From NCBI GenBank assembly GCA_904063045.1, contig CAJFCJ010000003.1:1178001-1242000 (forward strand): 64,000 nt of DNA. The letters are read 5' to 3'. Position numbers and translations under genes: made by a program. Below are positions 51,422 through 62,412 of the stretch, piece after piece. This stretch comes from Dimorphilus gyrociliatus. Lineage: Eukaryota; Annelida; Polychaeta; Dinophilidae. The notes under the pieces are model-generated. The model made no database searches, was not told where the DNA came from, and saw nothing but the letters and a program-made list of their open reading frames with translations. Positions within the stretch are counted from its first letter, which is position 1, and each line of letters opens with the position of its first letter.

Positions 51422-54254
51422 CACTTTCTTTTCTTGTTTTGTACACGTGCTACAAAAAATACAGAGTGTTATCATACTTTAACCTAATTAAGAGTACTAC
51501 CGAGAAATTTACAAAAAAGCTATGTGACATTATATATAGTATATATAAATACATAAATCTTTCTATCTCCCCTATCGTTGAATATTCAAAACACTTTAAT
51601 TAATCGCAATCGTTATACGATAAAGTAATTAGAAAGATATAAAGAGAAATATTCAATTTCCTCTCGTACAACTTGCCTAGATGCAAGAAGCCCCTGGAAA
51701 ATAGTTATAATCAGTCGGAAATTAGTTAAAGAATTTTTCCAACAGTAATGCTGATGCTGCAAAATTTTTTTTAAATATTTCCTTTTTTTTTAAGTATAAA
51801 AGTAAAAGAAATTAATTAAAAACTGACTATTACAGTTTGTTAATACTAAATTAGTATATTCATTATATATGTAAATTTATTCTAATACTTACAAATATGG
51901 AAACGAGCTAAACACAATTACATTATCATAATATTTAAATAATAATTAATTAGGTAATCTTACTAAAGTCTTAAGTTTATACTCGATTTAAACAAATGTA
52001 TATTGTATATATAGATATATAAATAAAAGAATAATATAAAAAAAGTTCTTATCATAATTACAAATCAAAAAAAAAAAAGAAATTGTTACATTTTCAAATT
52101 ATTCTAATATCTTTTAATTAACTAATTCAAATTTATTATATATTGGATAATTAATTGGAATAAATTAATTTTCTTTTAGTAAGTTTTATTAAAAAGTTTA
52201 CTTTTTAACTCTTCTTCAAAATATATTCATAGAAAATTATTATTAAAACTTTCTATATATAATAAGATAATTAATTAACTAATTAATTATTCACTTTACC
52301 TCTTTACTTTAATAGATAATTATTAGATGACTTTAACAACTAGTCGATAAAGAAACCTCTTGACAGAAACATTCACGTGCTCAGCTATGCTGCGTGTGAT
52401 CGAGTGCCTCCTAAAACGAACTTAAAAACTTGCAAGTCGTTTTAAACTGGGTCACAGCGTTGATTTCCTTAGGGACAAAGAAAGTATCCAATTATATATA
52501 ATTCTAATTAGAGAGATTTATCAATTATCTTAAGATAGAGAAGTTATGATTAAAAATTTTGTGTGATATCTAACAAAAATATGTTTGTTTCCTTCATTTA
52601 TTTAAGGTCAAGGATATATGTAAAGATTTCAAAAATATTAGTATCTGACCTATTCATGATAAGAAAATTTGTCGAATTTATTTGGTTGTGATCAAAGTGT
52701 CAAACGAATACTTGTCTATTATTGATATTATACATAAAACTATCTCTCCTCAACTATAAAGTCACAGTTGTTCAGGCTGATGTTATTTTTCTTTGTACCT
52801 CTTTGTTTGTTGATTATTGTTAGGGGCAAATAAATGGCCGATCTTTCCAACATTCGATATTTATTGTAATTTTCCAGAAATAAAACAATTCCCTTGCCAA
52901 TTGATAAAGAATATTAGAATAGGAATATTAATAATTACGGTAACAAGCATTACTTTTTGAATTATAAATGAGTTTAAAACTAGTTTTACTCAGTACAACT
53001 CCTCCTCTACTCAAAAACTTTGGAATTGTTTTACTTTTACCTTATCTACAAACCTCTACTTAAAATTTTTCAAATCGATTGTATATAAACAAGTATCACT
53101 CTATTGATTGTAGAAAACAGGTGCAAACTACTCCGCGAACTAAAGTAGAAAAATACAGAAAAACACGATTTTTACAACCCTTTTTAAAGCTACTATGATA
53201 CACAAATCAGTGTTTGCAAATAGTATTCAAAATATTCATACGCATACATCTATATACTGTATATATGCACAAGTTTAAAGCATATATCAAATAATCAACA
53301 TATTTTTACTAGTTAAGTATTAATACATTCCCAAGTATTGGAGTTTCAGGAGATTAAAAGCAACAGGAACTACTATCTATTCACATAGTTTCTTTGTGGA
53401 AGTTTACAAATCATTTAACGCCTCTGATTTTTAATAAGCAAAGGTGTCAGATAAGATTGTTTGCTAGCTATATAGTGACAGAAAGAATAAGAATAATGAC
53501 TACCATATTAGATCAAATTTTTCAGATTTAATTATGCTTGTTTGTTTCAGTTAACATAAACAAATATTCTAAAATCAGATATATTTTTTTTTTACATGTT
53601 ATCCTACAAGCATAGCATAGTTATTGTTATGATTTATTTAAAGCTTACAATTTTAGAGATGCTCTTTCATCTTCTAAAGTCGCTGTCAGTTAAAAACACA
53701 CCGTCTCTACCACTATCAGACCTATTCAATAGAGGATGAAATGACTCTTTTATAATGTATAGATAGAAAATAGTTGGCGTATAAAGCATTTGTTTTACCT
53801 AGAATATTTTGAACTTTCTCAATAGGAATTTATCAGTCAGCTTCAAATACGTTTTACAACTGCAAAAAGGGAAAAATTTAATTTCCCTGAAACCTCTATT
53901 TCATTTCAAGTGACAATATTTACATTAACAATTGACTATAAGGTCTTGTCTTTTAAACAGGACAAACAATTAGTTAATTTGCTTATCAATTATATACTTT
54001 ACATGGCCTAGTAACAAAGATAGGATTGATATTAGCCTAATTTACATGAGAAATCTATTTCATAGTTATTGGTTAGGTTTCACTATTCACAAAGTACTTT
54101 TTGTGAAAATTGAAAAGGAAATTATGAAAGATTTACTAATTATTTTATTAAATGGTTTTAATTTGCTAGTTTTAACTTTCTATTCGAATCCCATCAAGTA
54201 TATATTCATGGAATGAGATAGCAAAGCTGTTTATTTTAAAAATTTAAAGGAAAG
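51422..54254. other. Intergenic region, no gene seen
   Basis: 2.8 kb of AT-rich DNA. One GC-richer patch (52365-52470) has an imperfect hairpin, AAAACGAACTT (52413-52423) against AAGTCGTTTT (52434-52443). A TATACTGTATATA word lies near 53252. Confidence 0.4.
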
Positions 54255-55286
54255 ATGATCATTATTTATTTAACTATCCAACTCTTCATTTGTATTGAGG
54301 CTACTATGTATTCTTCTTGCAGCGATGCTCTACTTAGAAATAATAAAGTTTCTAATTACTATATAATACAAATTGAGGAAAATAGTGTAGAATCTAAAGT
54401 TGAGTGTCTTATGGTTAATGATACACATTTTGAAATAATTATTGACAGTGATAAGAACTATCCAAATATAGTAAATAGCACTCAATTTGAAAATAATTAT
54501 TCCTACCAAAAATATGTGAATTATCCAAACTTTACGGATTCGGAAATGGATAAAATACTTCAAGAAACTCTAGTTTGTTCTCAAGAAGCTAGCTTTAAAA
54601 GTTATTATTCTGCTTTGGAAAGTAACATGCTTGAATTTTGGGATGGATATAAGATTGAGTATAATAATAACACTGATGGAATTTGTAAATGTTTTATGAG
54701 AGAAGCTTGCATAATTTCCGGTGAATCAGTCACCAAATGTAAACAAGAAGTCAGTTCCTATGATCCATATTTTAATTATACAGGAGAGTTTTCAGTTTTT
54801 CCAAAACGCTTACCACTTAGAAAATTATATCTAGGTGATACTGGACATTCTTATGAAGCTATTGAATATTCAATCGGTAAACTCAAATGTCTTGGTCGTT
54901 TTAAAGAAAATAACAGTATCCTTTATGCAAATTTATCTCCGTATAGGTCATGTGCATTTTTTGCCAGTTACCTATACGACAATTCCAATTCAACTTGCGT
55001 TACCATAATTGGTTCCAATAATCATATAACTGCAAAGGGTAATGAAGTTATTAACTCCCTAGAGATTTTGGGCAAGAATATTAGTTGTTTAGAGATGATT
55101 GTCTCTATTCCAATCAACGGAAATAATAATATCATATGCCCTATCAAAGAGGGCAAAGAAAGTGATGAATGCACATTTAAATGTGACTATAATTTTACAA
55201 CTGACGTCTTCATTCATTTCACATCTATGAAAGAATTTAAAATATGTGAAATTCGCGGAAAATTTCTAGAAACAGTTGAAGAATAA
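54255..55286 (+). CDS. Secreted fibrinogen-like / CNTNAP-like protein B, single exon
   Basis: A 343-residue paralogue of the protein encoded at 42722-43714. It has a signal peptide (1-15), SCSDAL at the fibrinogen-like start (21-26), FWDG (128-131), TDGICKC (140-146), then YDPYFNYTGEFSVFPKRLPL followed by RKLYLGDT and SIGKLKC (206-212). The C-terminal region keeps paired cysteines and ends KICEI, comparable to VCEI in the first copy. It is rich in Asn-X-Ser/Thr glycosylation sites (more than ten) and secreted. Two AATAAA signals (55348-55353, 55355-55360) follow the stop by about 65 bases. Overall identity to copy A is modest outside the LGDT core, so the duplication is not recent. Confidence 0.75.
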   Translation: MIIIYLTIQLFICIEATMYSSCSDALLRNNKVSNYYIIQIEENSVESKVECLMVNDTHFEIIIDSDKNYPNIVNSTQFENNYSYQKYVNYPNFTDSEMDKILQETLVCSQEASFKSYYSALESNMLEFWDGYKIEYNNNTDGICKCFMREACIISGESVTKCKQEVSSYDPYFNYTGEFSVFPKRLPLRKLYLGDTGHSYEAIEYSIGKLKCLGRFKENNSILYANLSPYRSCAFFASYLYDNSNSTCVTIIGSNNHITAKGNEVINSLEILGKNISCLEMIVSIPINGNNNIICPIKEGKESDECTFKCDYNFTTDVFIHFTSMKEFKICEIRGKFLETVEE

Positions 55287-57536
55287 AAGTAAATACCTAG
55301 AATTTTAGAAGTCGTTTTCAACTTATTTTCACAAATTTAACGTCTTTAATAAACAATAAAATTGTATTATTCCTTTAAGCTGTATACATTTTGTCTTTAT
55401 AGAGCTATAAGTGGACATCTTACGTAATTAATTACGAATACCACTAACATATTGTTACATTTTGTAGATAAAATGCAAATATTTCTTCGAAAATTGATAT
55501 ATAAAACGTTACATTTAATTAAAAATAGACAATCCAACATATGTGTGACTCCTTGAACTCAGTGGAAATGTTTATAAAAGAGTTGCTCTTTCGGATAGAT
55601 TCTACCTTGTGTCAATATTGAAATTTTTTGGGGATTACTTTTATCATAAGTCTATTTTAATTAATTATAATTCTATTTTAATCTAAGACTTAACCGTTAG
55701 TAAAACAGTTAATTTAGCTAGTCTACTATTTGGGAATATAAGCAGGCAGATGTGTGGAACTTAAGGGTGTTAAGAGGTAAAAATAGGGCAACTGGGACTA
55801 GTTGTACAGGTGACAGACTGTTTATGAGAACTTATTGCATCATTTTATAACGAGTTAGTTAGGTGGTAAAGTTATTGCTTAAACAGAGTCAATTCTATCT
55901 TTAGTTTTTGTCTTCGTAAGTTGGTAACAGCTGAAATAGATTTCGTCATTGCTATGTGTTGAAGAAAGGGTGTATTTAAGTGTGAACAGCTTACTTATAA
56001 ATCTATTTCAACATCAATAATTAGATAAGAAGTGGAACAGAAATCCATAAAACACGTAAACTACCCAGAGGCAACAAAGCTGTTGCTACCATCAAATGCC
56101 ATATTAGCAATGAATAATCTCACAATCTTTAATTAAGCTATTCATATGTTATTATAGAATAGTTGTTTTAAACAACTATTAAATTAGCAATAGTATTTTC
56201 TTTATAGAAAATATCTTATGAAATTTAACCTTGAACAGTTCATAAGGAATTGAAATATCAAGTTTTCAGTATATTATACATTAGGATCGGTATGAGAGTT
56301 AGCTCCTCTTGCCTAACGTCCCTCATACTATGATAAAATTAACATATCATTACTGTTGGTGCGTTTCCGAGACAGGGTAGGGTGCTATCCACATGGAGTT
56401 TAGAGCTTCCAGAAAGAGAGATAATGAATTCTTATGAAATGATAGACAAGTTAAAGAGAAAGATACAGAGAAAGCCTCTCAGACTAATGACCAGTAAAAG
56501 GGTCAGATAACTTATATTAAATTGCCCTCCATTCATTTATTCCCATCTGTTAATTCTTTGTTTCAAAGATTGAATGAAACTACAAACGGCATTCATTATG
56601 AAGATATAATGATGGACTAATAAGCGTTGTGAAGCAATTTCTTTCAAGTCAAACACACCTTAATCCTTATCTCAAGGTATAAACCCCTATACAGGTGGCG
56701 CAGTTGTATAGACATTGGTTGAAATTTTGATGTTAAATAACTGTTTTCTAGATATAAAGGTTAACTTTGATATGTAATTTAGATTTTTTTAGTAATAGAT
56801 ATTATCTAAAGCTGAGCTAACTTAGACATGACCCTATTATATATAGTATAGAAATTATACCATATATTAAAGTATTCAAAATAGAAATAATATAATAATA
56901 TATTCAAATTTTTCAATGAAATGTTAACAGTATTTTTAATTTCTTGTTTATTGAAATTGATACACTAACTTACCTCTCAAGAAGATAATGAAAAAAAAAT
57001 GCCTAGTAAATTCTAGTCTTTGTTATATAACAAGTTAACCCAAACGTGAACAATGTCTTAATGATGTACAACTGATATTATCTAAATGACCTTTAACCCC
57101 AAGCTTTTGTAGACCATTTCTAGTCGCGTGTCTATAGTAACTAGTACACATCTACATCATTGTACCATATCTACGTAAAATATCTATTACATTACATTGT
57201 CTCACTGCCAGAGTAGATGAGAATATTCAAATAAAAGCCGTTGTTTAATACGATAGTGAAAAATTATAAATTAAAAATATCACATATTTCCCATAATAAG
57301 AATTATTAATTATAGTAAAATAAGTTGAAAAAATATGTAAACTTAGTATAAAATGAACATTTTTTTTTGACTATTAATTTTAATTATATAAAAAGAATTA
57401 ATTAGAAAATTATGGCGAAAGTTTGTTAGAAAGAATTTCAAAGAAAAAGTTTAGTATTGAAAAATACGAATAAACAAGCTATACAATACTATTTTTTGAA
57501 TATATAGCTGAACATTTTTTATCAAGGGATTTTAAT
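55287..57536. other. Intergenic region, no gene seen
   Basis: 2.2 kb including the 3' UTR of the upstream gene. AT-rich, with no motif cluster or repeat family recognised. Confidence 0.4.
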
Positions 57537-59333
57537 ATGAAGAATACTTTAGTTATATTTCTATTTTATGAAATATTTTTTATCATATCAAAGAAAGCTA
57601 AACTTAATCAACAGTGTAATGTTGCTCGATGTAAAATTGAAGAATGGTCAACTTGGAGCGCTTGTTCCGTTGCTTGCGGAGAAGCGGGAGTGAAAAGTAG
57701 GACAAGACAAATTTATGTACAAACGGGTTGTTTAAATGATATCTGTTCGGAGGAACGTTATGAAACTGTGCCGTGTAATGGATATTGTAGAAATTATAAT
57801 TGGACAAACGGAAATTGTGATTGCGATTCCGGTTGGACAGGTAGATGCTGTAATATAGGTAAGAGAAAACTTCCTATTTTCTCTTTTATACAATTTGTGT
57901 TGCTCAATTTAGATATTGACGAATGTCTGCAAGATAATATGTGCCATCATATATGTCGCAATACTCGTGGATCGTATATTTGCGTATGTAACTCTGGTTT
58001 TGAAATGACTTCAACAGGAAGTTGTATAGGTAAATTTTACGCGTTACTTATAGTCACTGCATCATATTAATATTACTACTCATACGCAGATATTGATGAA
58101 TGTTTATCAAACCCTTGTAGTCATACATGTAAAAATTTAAATGGAACATTTATATGTAACTGCCCAGAAGGTTACATCCTCGATTCGGATGAAAGAAACT
58201 GTTTTCCTAATAATACTATTCAAAAGTGCCCTGCGAATAATACCTGTGATCAGAATTGTATCAATAAAGAAAATGGTACTTATCAGTGTACGTGTAAACC
58301 TGGATTTTTTCAAGATGGAAAGTCAACCAATTGTTCAGGTAATAAAAGGAAACGAATTTTTATTCCCTCATTAAACTATATGGCATAGTTCATTATCAAA
58401 TGTTTTTTTTTCTCGAGTAGACATTGATGAATGCCTTAATAAAACTCTAAATGAATGTCAACAAAAATGCATCAACCTCCCAGGATCGTATCAATGCGAG
58501 TGTGAAGAAGGCTATGAATCTGTCAACAACTCTAAATCCTGTTTTGATATTGATGAATGCAATAGAAAAATATCAAATTGTAGCCATTTGTGTAATAACA
58601 TTAAAGGATCGTACGAATGCAGTTGTCCAAAGGGTTTCAGGTTGAAAAACGATGGAATAAATTGCGAAGGTAAAGTTGTAGCAAAATATTCAAAAGAGTT
58701 AATAACTAAAGAGACATAATTCCAAATAGATGTGGATGAATGTAAGGATGTAAATGGAGGATGTACAGACAATTGCATCAACGTTATTGGGTCATATTTT
58801 TGCAGTTGTGCAAACAGCTCATTTTTATACTTGAATTCTACTTGTTCAAGTAAATTTTAGCTTTTCTTTATAGCTTTCTTTATTTTTAAAATATTTACTT
58901 GATCACTAGATTCAGGAACAGAAACGCCAAAAGCGAATAAGGAAAACTCAACTAAACTGGAAGCGTATTTTATTGTTATTCTATGTTTTATAATATTTAT
59001 TGGTGTTGGAATTTGTTTTATTTCAATAATTTGCTATAAAAGGAAGAAAATGCCTGATAGGTGTGTTTCAAATATCTTCATCTATTTCTCAAGTAAAATT
59101 GATAAAATTTTTCATCAGTAATCGACAATCACCAACAAGCGCTCCACCTCCCGACTACACACTCTCCACTATATCATCACCATCAAATATTCCAATAGGC
59201 GAGAACCCACCATGTAAGTAGAACGATTCGCCGATATTATTTATTATATAAATATTATCATTAGCTAACATTTATTTTTTCAGCCTACGATTCAATATTT
59301 TTCGACAATCCTCCATCTTCGCAAAATGTTTAA
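57537..59333 (+). CDS. TSP1-EGF type I membrane protein 1 (8 exons)
   Basis: Exons: 57537-57858, 57913-58029, 58090-58338, 58421-58669, 58730-58849, 58910-59060, 59119-59213, 59284-59333; 450 residues. Ectodomain junctions are all phase 1. Layout: signal peptide (1-21); thrombospondin type 1 repeat (about 27-83, EEWSTWSACSVACG); an EGF-like module closing with GWTGRCC (84-106); six EGF modules, most starting DIDEC or DVDEC and so calcium-binding (108-351); a transmembrane helix (about 371-395); and a 55-residue cytoplasmic tail with KRKK and a PPDY (PPxY) motif. PPxY motifs bind WW domains, as in NEDD4-type ligases (known). AATAAA at 59442 fits the transcript end. It is the first of three tandem paralogues. 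An adhesion or receptor role is inferred. Confidence 0.85.
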
Positions 59334-59922
59334 ATGGCTAAAAAAAAAAAAGAAAAGAGAGAAAGAAGTTTGTTTTTACAAAAAAAAAAACAAAAGAGAA
59401 AAAAGTTTTTATTGTTAAAATTTGTAAATGAAACTGATGTTAATAAAGATAATAAGTTTAGAGAACTATATTTCCGTTAAAAATAGATTTACTTGTAGTT
59501 ATAAAAATAACTTCTTATACTGTATATATCATTTAAAACACCTATTGATCTATGTTCAATATAGGTATAAGATTAACATAAATAAAAAACAATGGATTAT
59601 AGATTGATAAAAGGAGAAATTTTTCTTCCTTAATATTTTACTATTATATATTATAAATACCTTAATATTCTTGTAATCCACTCTCAACTGACGATCAAAA
59701 GAGTTTTATACTCTTGATAGCTAGTGTAATAATTTAGAAAAGGAAACTATAAGCTTACTTCACAGTATTTCTGTCTGGAAGAGTTATCTTCATTTGCGAT
59801 TATACATTTGTTGGTAAAAGCTTTTCATGTATTCAATTTCTGTTACTCTACTATATATATTTTAGGTGAAGGAGCAACATCACAATAGGTGATTGTCGCT
59901 ATTTACCGAAAAGAGATTACAA

Positions 59923-61670
59923 ATGATTAATTTCCTTATTCTAGTTTTTGTGTGTTCCTTTAACATTGAAAATTTAAATGCTAATTGGTTCTTCAAAAAG
60001 GAAGACTGTTCTTCATTTGGAAATTGTTTATTAGGCGAATGGTCGTCATGGACCTTATGTTCCCAACCTTGCGGTGTACAAGGCACCACTAATCGTACCA
60101 GGCGAATAATCCAAAAGCCAAAATGCGGAGGATATCCATGTAAAGATACAACATATCAAGAAAAACCCTGCAATATAGATTGTGGAAAAGGTATACTGAA
60201 AAATGAGACTTGTGAATGTCCAACTGGATGGAAAGGGCCCTGCTGCAACAAAGGTATATAGAATTAATAGAATGAACAGCATTTCAGTAATTTACATGAT
60301 GAATCGAAAAGATATTGACGAATGTAAAGAACCAAACAATTGCTCTCAAATTTGCGTTAATACACCTGGATCATACGAATGTGAATGTCGATCCGGTTAT
60401 AAAAAGATTGATTTTTACACATGTTCAGGTAAATGATTGGATATATTCAAGCGTCTTATTAATGTTACAAAAATCTTCTCTTTAATTAATTAGACATCGA
60501 TGAATGTTTTGAAAAGAAATGTTCACAAAATTGCACAAATACTATTGGATCATTTAATTGTTCTTGTACACCTCCGTCTATTCTATTATCAGATGAGACA
60601 TCTTGCAGTGAATGTAAAGTTGATCACATGTGTTCACAGCACTGCATTGCTGGTAGACATAACTATCATTGTAAATGTTTTAATGGATATTTACAATCAC
60701 TTAGAAATCCACATAACTGTCTTGGTAAGCAAAAAGTAATTTAATAAATAAGTAAATAATAATGATGTAATTGTGAAATTTTCTAGATTTTAATGAATGC
60801 AGACATCGAGATCTCAATAAATGCTCACAAATTTGCATAAATACACCTGGAGCATATAAATGTGAATGTAAACCTGGATATTTGTCGAAAAATGAAGGAA
60901 GACAATGTATAGACATTAATGAATGCGAGAGTTTAAATGTGCATTGCAGTTACTACTGTAATAATACACCAGGATCATATTTTTGTCACTGTCCGAATGG
61001 TTTAAAATTAAATTCGATAAATAAAGAAGATTGCGAAGGTATTTAGTTTTTAGCATTTTGTAATATTAAAAGTTTATGTTATCTTCTCGATAAGACATTA
61101 ACGAATGTGAAGACAACAATGGAGGTTGTTCTTCTGCATGTATTAACACTTTTGGAAGTTATTTTTGTACTTGCGAAGAAAACTATTACATGACTGAAGA
61201 AAATGAATGTAAAAGTATGAATTATATAAAAATATTAATTAAAATATTCGATTTATGATAAAAATTATTTGAATAATTGATTAATTCTTTCTCTTATTTA
61301 AAGCTACGGAATATACACAAAGCTATTTGGAACTAAAGATACGTTTTCTTGTCTTTTTTTGTCTTTTTCTTTTGCTATGCGTAGTATTTGCTGTTACTAT
61401 AATAATTCTGTGCAGAAAGATAAAATTGACAGATAGGGTTGGAAACAATTCGGGATTATCGTCAGTATTATACATTATATATAATATATACTAATATATA
61501 GTATTAAAAATATGTTCCTACTTAACTTTAGAAACGGCCGAATAGCAGCTTCTGCAAATCAAACTTGCTCTCAGATTTCAAGTTATGATGAAAATGTCAG
61601 AAAATCAACTCACAGCCATATCTACTCCAATGAAGCTTGCTCTTATGATAACGCTTTTAATATGTATTAA
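59923..61670 (+). CDS. TSP1-EGF type I membrane protein 2 (7 exons)
   Basis: Exons: 59923-60253, 60312-60428, 60494-60724, 60787-61038, 61095-61214, 61304-61460, 61532-61670; 448 residues. Signal peptide (1-20), TSP1 (about 38-95, [14 protein letters not shown]), one EGF-like module ending GWKGPCC, then six EGF modules in exons 2-5 in the same arrangement as the upstream paralogue. A transmembrane helix (about 364-388) is followed by a 60-residue tail rich in Ser, Asn and Tyr that has no PPxY. The acceptor before exon 2 (AATCGAAAAG) lacks a pyrimidine tract, yet reading through would hit a TAG at once, so splicing is required. The last donor (TTATC then GTCAGT) is my choice because it keeps the longer tail; a donor three bases further changes and shortens it. 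Confidence 0.8.
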
Positions 61671-62412
61671 AAAAAACTATATGTTTACATCAATTCTACA
61701 TAAAATACTGTAGAGCTTCTTGAAAAATACAGTCTATTAATTCCCTAAAGAGAAAAAACTATACGAGAGAGTTGAAATAGCGTTTCGAATGTTTAATAAC
61801 AAATGATATGGGGAGATGAAAAAGTTGTATAATCCTCCATCAGATAGGGTTAATAGTGCTATTGAGAAGAAAATGGATCTAAATCAAACATGTAGTAGAC
61901 AAACGTTCACCGCAACAATAAATTATGACGAATGTACAAAAATTTTGTCATCTTATGAAACAGTATTTTACTTTATTCAATCTGACATTCTTTCATGTCA
62001 ATAAAAATGTTTCATTCATCAAATGTTTCGTAATCTTCGTTACGCTGATCTCGATATTTAACAGACTAACAAAAAATGGTTTAACACTATATTTATTTCA
62101 CTATAAATTTCTCTACCTATAACTAAGTTCCTTCGCTGTTTTTCCCTCTTTTAATTCCTGGTTTACAGCAAATAATAAAGTACATTATAAAGGGTTCTTT
62201 GACATTTTCTAAAGTATAAGTGATAAAAAACAGGAAGCATTCACATGTTCAAGTGATCAAAAATTTCAATTCCTTATTGATAAATGTTCTCTTTCACTCT
62301 AAAGTATTTTGTGAAACAACTTCATATATGAATTTTGCAGATATTATTTTATCAAAAGTTTTTATTCATATTTTTTATTTCTTTTCTCTGATTTAAAGCT
62401 AGTTGTGATAAA
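61671..62412. other. Intergenic spacer with a possible duplicated tail-exon remnant
   Basis: Contains a short frame (61816-62004) with local likeness to the tail of the preceding gene: CAGATAGGGTT and an AATCAAAC word occur in both in the same order. No start or splice context makes it a gene. AATAAA is at 61917 and 62000-62005. Confidence 0.35.
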
